DNA of 64,000 nt from Methylocella tundrae (GCF_901905185.1 NZ_CABFMQ020000001.1:62001-126000); one strand, 5' to 3'; shown: positions 17,712-27,093, counted from the stretch's first letter. Notes: generated by a model from the sequence alone, not told the origin. Translations and numbers: made by a program.

Positions 17712-19100
17712 ATGGCCTACGCGCACAGTGTAGGGGGGCGGACCTACCGCTTCCCCGATCTCAGGACGCTGCTCGCCAAGGCGAGTCCCGCGCGCTCCGG
17801 CGACTATCTCGCCGGACTCGCCGCGGAAGATGATTCCGAACGCGCGGCGGCCCAGATGACTTTGGCGGACGCGCCGCTGAAGGTTTTCCTCAATGAAGCG
17901 CTGATCCCGTATGAGGATGACGAAGTCACGCGGCTGATCATAGATGAGCACGACGCCGGCGCTTTCGCGCCTGTCAGCGGTCTGACCGTCGGCGATTTTC
18001 GCAACTGGCTGCTGGGGCCCGACGCCGACGAACAGGCGCTGACCAAACTCGCGCCCGGCCTGACGCCGGAAATGGTCGCGGCGGTCTCGAAGCTGATGCG
18101 CGTGCAGGATCTCATTCTGGTCGCGCGCAAGTGCCGCGTCGTCACCCGCTTTCGCAACACAATAGGTCTTGCCGGCCGGCTCTCGACGCGGCTGCAGCCT
18201 AACCACCCGACGGATGATCCGACCGGCATCGCCGCCAGCATTCTCGACGGCCTGCTTTACGGCAGTGGCGACGCCGTCATCGGCATCAATCCGGCCACCG
18301 ACAGCACCGCCGCAGTATGCGCTCTGCTCGCAATGCTCGACGATGTGATTCACACCTATGAGATACCGACGCAGGCCTGCGTGCTCACTCACGTCACGAC
18401 GTCGATCGAGGCGATCAATCGCGGCGTGCCGGTCGATCTGGTGTTCCAGTCGGTCGCCGGGACCGAAGCCGCAAATCGCAGTTTTGGCGTCGACCTCGCC
18501 CTGCTGCGGGAAGGGCGCGAAGCGGGTTTGGCGCTGAAGCGCGGCACGGTCGGCGATAATGTCATGTATTTCGAAACGGGGCAGGGTTCGGCCCTATCGG
18601 CCAACGCGCATCATGGCGTCGACCAGCAGACCTGCGAGGCGCGCGCCTACGCCGTCGCGCGGAAGTTCAAGCCGCTGCTGGTCAACACGGTCGTCGGCTT
18701 CATCGGGCCGGAGTATCTTTACAACGGCAAGCAGATTATCCGCGCCGGCCTCGAGGATCATTTCTGCGGCAAGCTGCTGGGCCTGCCGATGGGCTGTGAC
18801 ATCTGTTACACCAACCATGCCGAGGCCGATCAGGACGACATGGACATGCTGCTGACCCTGCTTCCCGCGGCAGGCTGCAATTTCATCATGGGCATTCCGG
18901 GATCCGACGACGTCATGCTGAATTATCAGACGACGTCGTTCCACGACGCGCTCTACGCGCGAGAGGTGCTGGGGCTGCGCATGGCCCCCGAGTTCGAGGA
19001 CTGGCTGATCCGCGCGGGCGTTTTCGAGGGCGCAAAGAATTTGCATCCGCGCGAAGCCCTGTCGGCGCTGTTCCGCCCGGCGCTGGCGCGCATCGCCTGA
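17712..19100 (+). CDS. eutB: Ethanolamine ammonia-lyase, large subunit
   Basis: With EutC and adenosylcobalamin, it splits ethanolamine into acetaldehyde and ammonia. 462 residues, close to the normal 453. Recognisable blocks are LGLAGRLSTRLQPNHPTDD, DAVIGINPATDS, ETGQGSALSANAHHGVDQQT, and GLPMGCDICYTNHAEADQDD near the carboxy end, all characteristic of the TIM-barrel catalytic subunit. It is placed 21 bp after the permease and 17 bp before eutC. The supply of adenosylcobalamin and any reactivating factor (EutA) must be encoded elsewhere. Confidence 0.96.
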   Translation: MAYAHSVGGRTYRFPDLRTLLAKASPARSGDYLAGLAAEDDSERAAAQMTLADAPLKVFLNEALIPYEDDEVTRLIIDEHDAGAFAPVSGLTVGDFRNWLLGPDADEQALTKLAPGLTPEMVAAVSKLMRVQDLILVARKCRVVTRFRNTIGLAGRLSTRLQPNHPTDDPTGIAASILDGLLYGSGDAVIGINPATDSTAAVCALLAMLDDVIHTYEIPTQACVLTHVTTSIEAINRGVPVDLVFQSVAGTEAANRSFGVDLALLREGREAGLALKRGTVGDNVMYFETGQGSALSANAHHGVDQQTCEARAYAVARKFKPLLVNTVVGFIGPEYLYNGKQIIRAGLEDHFCGKLLGLPMGCDICYTNHAEADQDDMDMLLTLLPAAGCNFIMGIPGSDDVMLNYQTTSFHDALYAREVLGLRMAPEFEDWLIRAGVFEGAKNLHPREALSALFRPALARIA

Positions 19101-19117
19101 AAGCTTAGAGCATCTTC

Positions 19118-19951
19118 ATGAGCAATCTCGTCATCGTCAATCCCTGGGAGAGCCTGCGACGTTTCACGCAGGCCCGCATCGCGCTTGGCCGCGCGGGCGT
19201 CAGCATACCAACGAAGCCGCAGCTCGACTTTCAGCTGGCGCATGCGCGCGCGCGCGACGCGGTGCATCTGCCGATGGACCGCGAAGGCGTCTGCGCGCAA
19301 TTGGAAGCGGCCGGCTATCCGGTGATCGAACTGCACAGCGCCGCCATCGACCGGACGACCTATCTGCAGCGTCCCGACCTCGGACGCAAACTGGACGACG
19401 CCTCACGCGAAAAGCTCGGCAAGCTTACGAAGAAGGGGGCTCACGGCTTCGACGTCGCTTTCGTCATCGCCGACGGTCTTTCCGCCTTCGCCGTCAATCA
19501 ACACGCGCTGTCGATGCTGGAAGCCATACGCCCCAAGCTCAACGAGGCTGGCTGGCGCATGGCGCCCGTCGGTCTCGTCGAGCAGGGACGGGTCGCGATC
19601 GGCGACGAGATCGGCGAGATTTTCGGCGCTGAAATCGTGGTCATCCTGATCGGCGAGCGGCCGGGGCTGAGCGCGCCCGATAGCCTTGGGCTCTATCTGA
19701 CCTACGGACCCCGCGCAGGCCTCACAGACGCGGCGCGCAATTGCATCTCGAACGTGCGGCCGGAAGGTCAGAGCTTCGCCGCCGCCGCGCACCGGTTGAT
19801 GTATCTTTTGAGCGAGGCGCGGCGCCGCAAACTGTCCGGCGTCGATCTGAAGGACGAGGCCGAGATGCCGATTGCGCCAGCGCAGACGTCCATCTCACAG
19901 ACCAATTTCCTCGTCAGCGGCGGCGCGTCCGTGCTCGAATCGCCGCGTTAG
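19118..19951 (+). CDS. eutC: Ethanolamine ammonia-lyase, small subunit
   Basis: 277 residues; contributes to adenosylcobalamin binding in the EutBC complex. Visible family features are [16 protein letters not shown] at the start, [15 protein letters not shown], the middle [19 protein letters not shown], and [18 protein letters not shown]. It is the last gene of the ethanolamine unit. 34 bp beyond its stop is a perfect 8-bp palindrome (19985-19992 with 19997-20004, loop GCGC) that may mark the transcript end. Confidence 0.95.
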   Translation: MSNLVIVNPWESLRRFTQARIALGRAGVSIPTKPQLDFQLAHARARDAVHLPMDREGVCAQLEAAGYPVIELHSAAIDRTTYLQRPDLGRKLDDASREKLGKLTKKGAHGFDVAFVIADGLSAFAVNQHALSMLEAIRPKLNEAGWRMAPVGLVEQGRVAIGDEIGEIFGAEIVVILIGERPGLSAPDSLGLYLTYGPRAGLTDAARNCISNVRPEGQSFAAAAHRLMYLLSEARRRKLSGVDLKDEAEMPIAPAQTSISQTNFLVSGGASVLESPR

Positions 19952-19984
19952 GGCAGGCGGCTTCTTCGCTCACCAAAAAATGAA

Positions 19985-20004
19985 GGCCAGCCGCGCGGCT
20001 GGCC
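19985..20004. terminator. GC-rich hairpin after eutC, possible transcript end
   Basis: Perfect stem GGCCAGCC/GGCTGGCC with a four-base loop, 34 bp after the eutC stop. It lacks a following T run, so it would be a weak or Rho-assisted terminator, or protect the 3' end. Confidence 0.4.
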
Positions 20005-20183
20005 GCGATACGCGGCGTTTGCCGCAAATCCGGCGAAGCTCCAATTTAACCGATGCCTTTTCCGCCCTGTTGCGTTATGGCGTCGCCTGCCGGCAATCTC
20101 GCGCGCGCAGCAAAGCTTTGGCGCTTTTTCGAATGGACGGCTTGTCCGGCGTCGCCCTGGCTCTCCTCAAGGTTGTCTACACG

Positions 20184-21494
20184 ATGGCAGTTCGAGAAAA
20201 ACCGATGACCGATCGCGCCGACGCCGCGCTCGTCGAAGTCCACCAGGTGGGCCTCCTCGGCCGAATCGCAAGGGCGCTCGGACCCGGCCTCGTCACGGGC
20301 GCCGCGGACGACGATCCGAGCGGCATCGCGACCTATAGTCAGGTCGGCGCGCAATTCGGCTATCAGCTGTCATGGATCATGCTGTTCAGCTATCCGCTGA
20401 TGGCGGTGACGCAGGCGATCGCGGCCCGCATTGGCCTCGTCACAGGGCGCGGCATTGCGCAGAATCTGCGCCGGCATTATCCGCGCTGGCTGCTGCGCGT
20501 GGTCGTGTTGTTGCTGCTCGTCGCCAATGTCGCCAACCTCGGCGCGGATCTTGGCGCCATGGGCTCGGCTGTCCAGCTACTCGCCGGCGGCCCCGCCCTT
20601 GTCTATACGATCATGCTCGCCGGGCTCTGCGTTCTGCTCGAAGTTTTTATGAGCTACGCCACTTACGCCTCCGTGCTCAAATGGCTGACGCTGACGCTGT
20701 TCTCCTATGTCGTCGTCGTGGTCGCCGTCGATGTGCCCTGGGGCGCGGCCCTCAAGGCTACATTCGTGCCGGAAATCGTGTTCGATTCCCAGCACGCCAT
20801 GGCCGTGGTGGCGGTGCTCGGCACCACCATCAGCCCCTATCTCTTCTTCTGGCAGGCCGCACAGGAAGTCGAGGAACAGGTGCGGCGCGCGACCTTGCCG
20901 CTCTATGTCATGCCGAGCGAAGCCGGGCTTGAAATGAAACGCATGAGCGTCGACACCTGGGTCGGCATGGGCATCTCCAACCTCATCTCCTTATTCATCA
21001 TCATCGCGACGGCGGCCACTCTTCATGCCCACGGGATCACGGAGATCCAGACCTCCTCTCAGGCCGCCGAGGCGCTGCGTCCGATCGCGGGGCCTCTGAC
21101 CTTCTTCATCTTCGCGCTCGGCATCATAGGCACCGGATTGCTGGCGGTTCCGGTTCTTGCCGGCTCCGCCGCCTATGCCGTGTGCGAGACGTTCGACTGG
21201 GTCGAGGGTCTCGATCACAAGGTGAAGGACGCGCGCGCTTTCTATGGCGTCATCGCGCTTGCGACCTTTGTCGGGCTTTGCCTCAACTTCATCGGCATTG
21301 ATCCGATCAAGGCGCTTTATTGGAGCGCGGTGCTGAACGGGGTTTTGGCGGCGCCCATCATGGCGTCGATGCTGCTGATCGCGGACAATAAAAAAATCAT
21401 GGGCGATTTCGTGCTGCCCTGGCAGATGAGGGCCGGCGGCTGGTTCGCGACGCTCGTCATGGCGGTCGCCAGCATCGCCTTTATCGTGCTTTGA
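20184..21494 (+). CDS. NRAMP-family metal transporter with atypical metal-site motifs
   Basis: About 436 residues with eleven or so membrane segments, of the NRAMP superfamily. ATG 20184 is preferred because AAGG lies 11 bases upstream; ATG 20205 is an alternative. The first helix has DDDPSGIATYSQVG where canonical transporters have the DPGN motif. The sixth has TTISPYLFFWQAAQE where they have the Met-Pro-His motif. The metal-binding methionine that selects transition metals is therefore absent. A similar loss occurs in the NRAMP-related magnesium transporters, so Mg2+ or another hard cation may be the substrate. That is inference. It stands alone between eutC and a convergent ClC gene. Confidence 0.85.
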   Translation: MAVREKPMTDRADAALVEVHQVGLLGRIARALGPGLVTGAADDDPSGIATYSQVGAQFGYQLSWIMLFSYPLMAVTQAIAARIGLVTGRGIAQNLRRHYPRWLLRVVVLLLLVANVANLGADLGAMGSAVQLLAGGPALVYTIMLAGLCVLLEVFMSYATYASVLKWLTLTLFSYVVVVVAVDVPWGAALKATFVPEIVFDSQHAMAVVAVLGTTISPYLFFWQAAQEVEEQVRRATLPLYVMPSEAGLEMKRMSVDTWVGMGISNLISLFIIIATAATLHAHGITEIQTSSQAAEALRPIAGPLTFFIFALGIIGTGLLAVPVLAGSAAYAVCETFDWVEGLDHKVKDARAFYGVIALATFVGLCLNFIGIDPIKALYWSAVLNGVLAAPIMASMLLIADNKKIMGDFVLPWQMRAGGWFATLVMAVASIAFIVL

Positions 21495-21501
21495 ATTTGC
21501 G

Positions 21502-22824
21502 TCAATGTGACGCCGCCTCCGGTTTGGGCGGCTTCTTGCCGGCGAGGCGCAGGGTGCGCACTTTGAGCGAATCATAGATCGGCCTGCTGCCGAGCATGGT
21601 GGCCAGCGCCATCGCGGAAAAGCAAGCGGCGAGCATCGGCAGCAGCGCGATCGAGCTTCCGGTCATCTCCGTCACGAGGATGATCCCGGTCAGCGGCGCC
21701 CGCACGACGGCGGTGAACAAGGCCGCCATGCCGACGACCGCGAACAAAATGGCGTGCGCATTCGGCCCAGTGAGATCCGGGTGAGCGAGCGCGCCGAAGA
21801 AAAAGCCCATCTGCGCGCCGAGCACCAACAGCGGCGCGAATAACCCGCCGGGAGTTCCCGCCGCATATGACGCGCAGCTGAGAAACAGGCGGATGACAAA
21901 GAGCAACGGCAGCAGCGAGAAAGGCGTCGCGCCGTTGAGAAGGCTCTGCGTCAGGCCGTCGCCGCCGCCGACGAGAGAGGGCGCAAACCACGCCAGCGCC
22001 CCGATCACCGCTCCGATGAGCCCGGCGCGCAGTTCGACCGGCGTCCGCTTCATGCGGTCGGCGATATCGAGAGCGTCGAGCAGGAGATAATTATAGAGTG
22101 CCCCGAGCACGCCGACGAAAAGACCGAGGCCGATGCAGAGAAGATTGTCCCGCGCGTCGGGATAGGGGAGAGCGGCGACCGCGAAATCGGGCTCGGCGCC
22201 CGTGAACAGGCGCGCCACGACGATGGCGCTCATGGAGGCGCCGAGAGCTGCGACCGCATTGCGCATTTCAAAACGACGCAGCAATTCTTCCAGCACGAAG
22301 GCGGCTCCGGCGAGCGGAGCGTTGAAGGCGGCGGCAAGACCCGCGCCCGCACCCGCCGCCAGCAACGCCTGCCTGTCCGGCCAATCGCGGCGGAACAGAA
22401 CGCCGACGAGATGAGCGAGCGTCGCCCCCATCTGGACGCAGGGACCCTCGCGTCCGAGCGCAAGGCCGGACCCCATGGCGAGAACGCCGCCGATGAACTT
22501 GACCGGCAACAGAGCGAATGGCGCCGGCGGCAGCTCGACCTCGATCACAGCCTCCACATGGGGGATGCCGCTTCCCGCTGCGTCCGGCGACATGCGGCGC
22601 ACCATGAAGGCGGCAAAGGCTGTCGCCACGGCGGCGATCCCGATCATCAGGAGACAGCCGTATACCGGATTGCCGCTCCACGCCGTTGGCAAAGCCGTGC
22701 GCAGGGCGCGGACCATATCGAGGGCAACGCGGAACAGGCCGCAGATCAACCCCGCGCCGGCGCCGGCGACGACGGACAGCAGCGCCAGGGGCAATAGGCC
22801 CAAACGGCCGCGAAGGATCTGCAT
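21502..22824 (-). CDS. clcA: ClC-family chloride/proton antiporter
   Basis: 440 residues, all membrane domain, with no CBS domains. The three selectivity-filter motifs are present: GSGIPHVEAV, GREGPCVQMGA (whose glutamate is the external gate), and GTPGGLFAPLLVLG. An internal repeat typical of the family is apparent from the spacing of hydrophobic segments. It is convergent with the NRAMP-like gene, with only 7 bp between the stops, and lies 29 bp after the 5-formyl-THF cyclo-ligase gene on the same strand. ClC fluoride exporters differ in these motifs, so chloride is more likely. Confidence 0.93.
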   Translation of the reverse strand: MQILRGRLGLLPLALLSVVAGAGAGLICGLFRVALDMVRALRTALPTAWSGNPVYGCLLMIGIAAVATAFAAFMVRRMSPDAAGSGIPHVEAVIEVELPPAPFALLPVKFIGGVLAMGSGLALGREGPCVQMGATLAHLVGVLFRRDWPDRQALLAAGAGAGLAAAFNAPLAGAAFVLEELLRRFEMRNAVAALGASMSAIVVARLFTGAEPDFAVAALPYPDARDNLLCIGLGLFVGVLGALYNYLLLDALDIADRMKRTPVELRAGLIGAVIGALAWFAPSLVGGGDGLTQSLLNGATPFSLLPLLFVIRLFLSCASYAAGTPGGLFAPLLVLGAQMGFFFGALAHPDLTGPNAHAILFAVVGMAALFTAVVRAPLTGIILVTEMTGSSIALLPMLAACFSAMALATMLGSRPIYDSLKVRTLRLAGKKPPKPEAASH

Positions 22825-22853
22825 GCGCGTCCCTTACAGGTAGCTGCCGCAAG

Positions 22854-23456
22854 CTACACCTTATCGAGCGCCGAGCAAACCTTCCGGCCCCGGACGATCA
22901 AGTCAGCCTCGGTTGCAATAGCGTCGAGAGGGATATCATGCGCTTCATCGGGGACGGCCTCGATTTCCTGACAGGCGAATGCGACGCCGAGCGCGAAGAC
23001 GGCGTGCATGGCGCGAAGCGCTGGGAGCGTGCGATCGTAAAATCCTGCTCCATAGCCGATCCGATAGCAGCGCCGGTCAAAGGCGACCGGCGGCGCAATG
23101 ACGATATCAGGAACCACTTCGCTTGCGTCCGGCGCCGGTTCAGGAATGTTCATGCGTCCCTTTACAAGCGGATCGCCCGGCGCCCAGGCGCGAAAGGTCA
23201 GCGGGCGCCCCCAGTGCGGCGTCGCGGGCAGCGCAAGCGCCCGGCCCTCGGCGGCTAGACGATCGATGAGCTGGCCAGGATGCAGTTCGTCGCCAAATGC
23301 GGCGTAAAGCCCAATGATGCCGGGCCTTTTCCGCAATTCCTCAAAAGCGCGCTCGGCCACGGCCAATGTCGCGCGCCTGCGATCTTCGCCGCGCAGAGCA
23401 TGGCGCGCCGCGGCGGCGATATCGCGCAAGGCTTTTTTCTGTGGCGTCGTCGGCAC
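22854..23456 (-). CDS. 5-formyltetrahydrofolate cyclo-ligase
   Basis: Converts 5-formyl-THF to 5,10-methenyl-THF with ATP, salvaging a folate by-product. 200 residues, the normal size. Key features are the amino-terminal basic helix with a conserved RDIAAAARHAL, the LPATPHWGRPLTFRAW block, and the ATP-binding loop GYGAGFYDRTLPAL near residue 150, followed by GVAFACQEI. Cytoplasmic. In a methylotroph it fits the folate branch of C1 metabolism. It shares its strand with the ClC gene downstream. Confidence 0.93.
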   Translation of the reverse strand: MPTTPQKKALRDIAAAARHALRGEDRRRATLAVAERAFEELRKRPGIIGLYAAFGDELHPGQLIDRLAAEGRALALPATPHWGRPLTFRAWAPGDPLVKGRMNIPEPAPDASEVVPDIVIAPPVAFDRRCYRIGYGAGFYDRTLPALRAMHAVFALGVAFACQEIEAVPDEAHDIPLDAIATEADLIVRGRKVCSALDKV

Positions 23457-23614
23457 GGTCGCTCCCTTTCCGCCTGATGCGGGCGCCGGAGTCGCGACAG
23501 CGCGCCGCCGCCGTGGGCTCCCGGCGCATGCTCATAAGAGTCAGCCGCGATGCATCTTAGAGATTGGCTCCTTCCCCACCAGGCCATATATACCTCACCA
23601 GGAGGCCTCCCGCC

Positions 23615-24058
23615 ATGCGGCTCACTCGCTATTCAGACTATTCCCTGCGCGTTCTCATATATCTCGCGCTGAAGCCGGACCGGCTGAGCTCCATCCGAGA
23701 AATCGCTGAAAGCTACGACATATCGGAGACCCACCTCATGAAAGTCGTGCAGGGTCTTGGACATCTTGGCTATGTGACTACTCTGCGCGGTCGCGGCGGC
23801 GGCCTAAAATTGGCGCGGGCCCCGGACGATATCCGTGTCGGAGACGTCGTCCGGCAAACAGAGGAGGACATGGCGCTGGTCGATTGTTTCATCGAAGGAT
23901 CGGCTTGCGCGATCACGGCGCCGTGCCGGCTGCGTCATGTGTTGAGGCAGGCGCTTGAGGCCTTTCTCGCCGTGCTCGACCAATATACCCTGGCTGACCT
24001 TCTCCGGTCGAAATCGAAGGCGTTGAAGGCGAGTCTTGGACTGACCTTGGCGGAGTAA
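23615..24058 (+). CDS. nsrR: Rrf2-family repressor, NsrR-like (nitric oxide sensor)
   Basis: 147 residues from ATG 23615, with AGGAGG just upstream. The amino end is a winged helix (MRLTRYSDYSLRVLIYLAL, then ETHLMKVVQGLGHLGYVTT and LRGRGGGLKLAR). Three cysteines follow, spaced C-x6-C-x5-C in CFIEGSACAITAPC, the place where NsrR binds its Fe-S cluster. The flavohaemoglobin gene follows by 109 bp, and two palindromes matching the NsrR type lie between them. The protein probably represses hmp and perhaps itself, and is released by nitric oxide. IscR is less likely because its cysteine spacing and neighbours differ. Confidence 0.88.
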   Translation: MRLTRYSDYSLRVLIYLALKPDRLSSIREIAESYDISETHLMKVVQGLGHLGYVTTLRGRGGGLKLARAPDDIRVGDVVRQTEEDMALVDCFIEGSACAITAPCRLRHVLRQALEAFLAVLDQYTLADLLRSKSKALKASLGLTLAE

Positions 24059-24090
24059 GGAGCGGCGCGGCGCTTTTGGGCAATGGGCTC

Positions 24091-24119
24091 TATAAGATGT
24101 ATGTTGACTGAATCTTATA
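24091..24119. promoter_or_regulatory. Palindrome over the hmp -35, probable NsrR operator 1
   Basis: TATAAGAT (24091-24098) and ATCTTATA (24112-24119) form perfect 8-bp arms 13 bases apart. The -35 hexamer of the hmp promoter lies between the arms, so a bound repressor would block polymerase. Confidence 0.65.
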
Positions 24120-24133
24120 CGCGGCCGTATATA
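24104..24133 (+). promoter_or_regulatory. Promoter of hmp (sigma-70 type)
   Basis: -35 TTGACT at 24104-24109, an 18-bp spacer, then -10 TATATA at 24128-24133. Both hexamers are near consensus, which is unusual in this GC-rich genome, and they are placed correctly for the gene starting at 24168. Confidence 0.7.
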
Positions 24134-24155
24134 AGATGCATATGAAATGCATCAA
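24133..24155. promoter_or_regulatory. NsrR-type operator 2 at the hmp transcription start
   Basis: GATGC (24135-24139) and GCATC (24149-24153) lie 9 bases apart, with AAGATGCAT on the left. The enterobacterial NsrR consensus is an inverted pair of AAGATGCYTTT with the same 9-base distance between the GATGC cores. The site overlaps the expected start of transcription. Confidence 0.7.
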
Positions 24156-24167
24156 ATGAGGTTCCCA

Positions 24168-25391
24168 GTGGCCGCTGCTCTTTCCGCGAAGACGATTGCG
24201 ATCGTCAAATCCACCGTTCCCGCTCTTCGGACGCATGGGCTTGACATCACGCGGCGGATGTATGAGCGGCTCTTCCAGGACGCCCCAATTCGCGCCCTCT
24301 TCAATCAGTCGCATCAAGGAACGGCGGCGTCGCAACCCGTCGCCCTCGCCAACGCCGTGCTCGCTTATGCCGAAAATATCGAAAATCTCGGCGCGCTGGC
24401 GCCGGCCGTCGAGCGCATCGCGCAAAAGCATGTCGCATTGCGCATTTTGCCGGAACATTATCCTTTTGTCGCGGCCGCGCTGCTGGGGGCCATTAAAGAC
24501 GTGCTTGGCGCGGCGGCGACCGAAGAGGTGATCTCGGCATGGGGCGAGGCGTATTGGTTCCTCGCCGATGTGTTGATCGGCAGAGAGACGGTGATCAGCG
24601 CAGATCTTGCGGCGGCGCCTGGCGGCTGGACCGGCTGGCGCGACTTCGTCGTCGATCGGGTCGAACGCGAAAGCGACGTCATCAAATCCTTCTACTTGCG
24701 TCCGGCGGACGGCCGAGCGGTCTTGCGCCACCGGCCCGGACAATATCTGACATTCGAAGCCGATATTCCAGGCAGTGGTTTGGTGAAGCGGAACTACAGT
24801 ATTTCCTCCGCCCCTGACGATCGGCATTATCGCGTGACGATCAAGCGGGAAGCGGCGCCTGGAGCGCCGGCAGGTCTCGTTTCAAACTGGTTCCACGACT
24901 ATGTCGGCATTGGCGACGCGCTGAAAATCGCGCCTCCGGCCGGCGATTTCGCGCTTGACGTCGCGGACGATCGGCCCGTCGTTTTACTCAGCGGAGGCGT
25001 CGGATTGACGCCGATGGTCAGCATGCTCGAGACGATTGCGCGCGATTGTCCCGACCGGCGCGCCTGGTATGTACACGGAGCGCTGAATGGCGCCGTCCAT
25101 GCGATGGGATCGCACGTCAAATCGCTGGCGAAATCTTTCGGCGGCGCAGTGACGACATTCTACGCCGAACCTGCCACTACCGACGTGCGCGGGGTGCATT
25201 TCGACGAGCATGGCATGATCAATGTCGATTGGCTTAAGACCAATACGCCGATCGCGGAGGCCGTCTATTATCTGTGCGGGCCGAGGCCGTTCTTGCGTTC
25301 TCTTGTGCGCGAGCTGTATGCCCTCGGTCTGCCGGCGGACCGCGTGCGCTATGAGTTCTTTGGACCGGCAGAAGAGCTCTTGACGGCGTGA
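24168..25391 (+). CDS. hmp: Flavohaemoglobin (nitric oxide dioxygenase)
   Basis: Oxidises nitric oxide to nitrate using NADH, FAD and haem. I choose GTG 24168 because GAGG precedes it by 6 bases and the protein then begins like its relatives (AALSAKTIAIVKSTVP). The ATGs at 24147 and 24156 lie on or just beyond the operator. About 407 residues: globin domain 1-140 with the haem-ligand His in KHVALRILPEHY and the B10 Tyr in MYERLF; FAD domain with RNYSISSAPDD; NAD domain with LLSGGVGLTPMVSM and the ending YEFFGPAEEL. It forms a nitrosative-stress module with the NsrR-like gene upstream. Confidence 0.95.
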   Translation: MAAALSAKTIAIVKSTVPALRTHGLDITRRMYERLFQDAPIRALFNQSHQGTAASQPVALANAVLAYAENIENLGALAPAVERIAQKHVALRILPEHYPFVAAALLGAIKDVLGAAATEEVISAWGEAYWFLADVLIGRETVISADLAAAPGGWTGWRDFVVDRVERESDVIKSFYLRPADGRAVLRHRPGQYLTFEADIPGSGLVKRNYSISSAPDDRHYRVTIKREAAPGAPAGLVSNWFHDYVGIGDALKIAPPAGDFALDVADDRPVVLLSGGVGLTPMVSMLETIARDCPDRRAWYVHGALNGAVHAMGSHVKSLAKSFGGAVTTFYAEPATTDVRGVHFDEHGMINVDWLKTNTPIAEAVYYLCGPRPFLRSLVRELYALGLPADRVRYEFFGPAEELLTA

Positions 25392-25408
25392 ACGCCGCAA
25401 ACCCTCGC

Positions 25409-26170
25409 TCAGGCTCTCAGCCGGTATCCCGTGCGGAAAATCCATGAAACGATGATGAGGCAGAGGATCAGAAACACGACCGTCATGCCAAGGCTGACGC
25501 CGACGCCGACGTCCGAAGCGCCAAAGAAGCTCCAGCGAAATCCGCTGACAAGATAGACGACCGGATTGGCAAGGGTGACTGTCCGCCAGAACGGCGGCAG
25601 CATGTCGATTGAATAGAAGGTCCCTCCGAGGAAGGTCAGCGGCGTGACGATCAGCAACGGCACGAGCTGCAGCTTTTCGAAGCCGTCGGCCCATATGCCG
25701 AGGATGAAGCCGAACAGGCTGAAAGCGAACGAAGTGAGGATCAGAAAGCTTGCCATCCATACCGGGTGGGCGATGTCGAATGCGACGAAAAAGCGGGCGG
25801 TGACAAGTATTATGACGCCGATCATGATCGACTTGCTCGCGGCGGCGCCGACATAGCCGCAGACGATCTCGAAAGGTGAGGCTGGCGCCGAGAGAATCTC
25901 GTAGATGGTGCCCGCGAATCTTGGAAAATAAATGCCGAAAGATGCGTTGGCGACGCTGAGCGTGAGCAGCGACAGCATGATCAATCCCGGCACGATGAAG
26001 GCGCCATAGCTGACGCCGTTGATCGCGTTCATATGCGGGCCGACCGCTCCCCCGAACACAATGAAATAGAGCGACGTTGAAATCACCGGCGCAACGATGC
26101 TTTGCAGCAACGTGCGCCATGTGCGCGACATCTCGAAAACATAGATTGCGCGAATGGCGTAAAGATTCAT
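25409..26170 (-). CDS. ABC-2 type transporter permease
   Basis: 253 residues with six membrane segments, in the ABC-2/NodJ-type exporter permease family ([24 protein letters not shown] and [19 protein letters not shown] blocks). Its ATG overlaps the stop of the ATP-binding gene by four bases (ATGA), so the two are translationally coupled and form one exporter. The substrate is unknown; relatives export drugs, polysaccharide or lipo-oligosaccharide. It is convergent with hmp, with 17 bp between stops. Confidence 0.88.
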   Translation of the reverse strand: MNLYAIRAIYVFEMSRTWRTLLQSIVAPVISTSLYFIVFGGAVGPHMNAINGVSYGAFIVPGLIMLSLLTLSVANASFGIYFPRFAGTIYEILSAPASPFEIVCGYVGAAASKSIMIGVIILVTARFFVAFDIAHPVWMASFLILTSFAFSLFGFILGIWADGFEKLQLVPLLIVTPLTFLGGTFYSIDMLPPFWRTVTLANPVVYLVSGFRWSFFGASDVGVGVSLGMTVVFLILCLIIVSWIFRTGYRLRA

Positions 26171-27093
26171 GGCTGCTTCCTTACGAGGCTAACGAAAATT
26201 TCTTCGAGAGAGCTCTCCTTCGTATTCAAATCGTTGAAGGCGATTTCGAGCTCTCCGAGCTTTTTCATCAATGCTGCAATTCCGGTCCCCTCGATTCCCG
26301 AATGGAACGAATAGACAAGGTTGCGTCCATCCCCAGAGAGATCGAGATTGAACGCTTTGAGTTCGTCCGGAATGCCCTTGAGCGGGTTTTGCAGGCAGAG
26401 CGTCAGCTGCTTTTTGCCGAGTTTGCGTATGAGCGCATCCTTATCCTCGACGAGGATGATCTCGCCTTGCCGGATGACGCCAACGCGGTCGGCCATCTCC
26501 TCGGCCTCTTCGATATAATGGGTCGTCAAAATGATGGTGACGCCTTTTTCGCGCAGTGATCGCACCATCTCCCACATGTCGCGCCGCAGCTCGACGTCGA
26601 CTCCGGCCGTCGGCTCGTCGAGAAAGAGGATTTTGGGCTCATGGGACAGCGCCTTGGCGATCATCACGCGGCGCTTCATGCCTCCTGACAGGGTCATGAT
26701 CTTGTTGTCTTTTTTCTCCCATAAAGACAAATCGCGCAAAATTTTCTCGATATAGGCCGCGTTCTTCGGTTTGCCGAACAGGCCGCGGCTGAAGCTGACG
26801 GTTGCAATAACAGTCTCGAATGCGTCCGTTGAAAGCTCCTGCGGCACGAGCCCGATCCGCGACCGCGCGGCGCGGTAATCTTTAAGAATGTCATGGCCGT
26901 CAGCGAGAACGACGCCGCTCGTTGGATTGACGATGCCGCAGACGATGTTGATGAGCGTCGTCTTGCCGGCGCCGTTTGGACCGAGCAGGGCGAATATTTC
27001 TCCCGCGCGAATCTCGAGGTTGATCCTCTTTAGCGCCGTAAAGCCGGACGCATATGTCTTTGTCAGATCAGAAATGGCGATGATTGGAGTCAC
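26167..27093 (-). CDS. ABC transporter ATP-binding protein (NodI/drug-export type)
   Basis: About 308 residues from GTG 27093, where TGAGG lies 5 bases upstream; the longer ATG at 27117 lacks a ribosome-binding site. All nucleotide-binding motifs are present: Walker [15 protein letters not shown], signature [13 protein letters not shown], Walker [13 protein letters not shown], and the switch His in [14 protein letters not shown]. The carboxy domain after residue 220 resembles the DUF4162-like tail of export ATPases. It is paired with the permease through an ATGA overlap and lies about 26 bp after pncA, so a three-gene transcript is likely. Confidence 0.92.
   Translation of the reverse strand: MTPIIAISDLTKTYASGFTALKRINLEIRAGEIFALLGPNGAGKTTLINIVCGIVNPTSGVVLADGHDILKDYRAARSRIGLVPQELSTDAFETVIATVSFSRGLFGKPKNAAYIEKILRDLSLWEKKDNKIMTLSGGMKRRVMIAKALSHEPKILFLDEPTAGVDVELRRDMWEMVRSLREKGVTIILTTHYIEEAEEMADRVGVIRQGEIILVEDKDALIRKLGKKQLTLCLQNPLKGIPDELKAFNLDLSGDGRNLVYSFHSGIEGTGIAALMKKLGELEIAFNDLNTKESSLEEIFVSLVRKQP

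Noticed and set aside
16200..18392. 730-residue reading frame on the - strand
   Set aside because: Antisense to the ethanolamine permease and eutB, with His/Asp/Arg-rich nonsense composition and no motifs.
16260..19951. Ethanolamine microcompartment operon
   Set aside because: No shell proteins or other eut genes flank the permease and EutBC.
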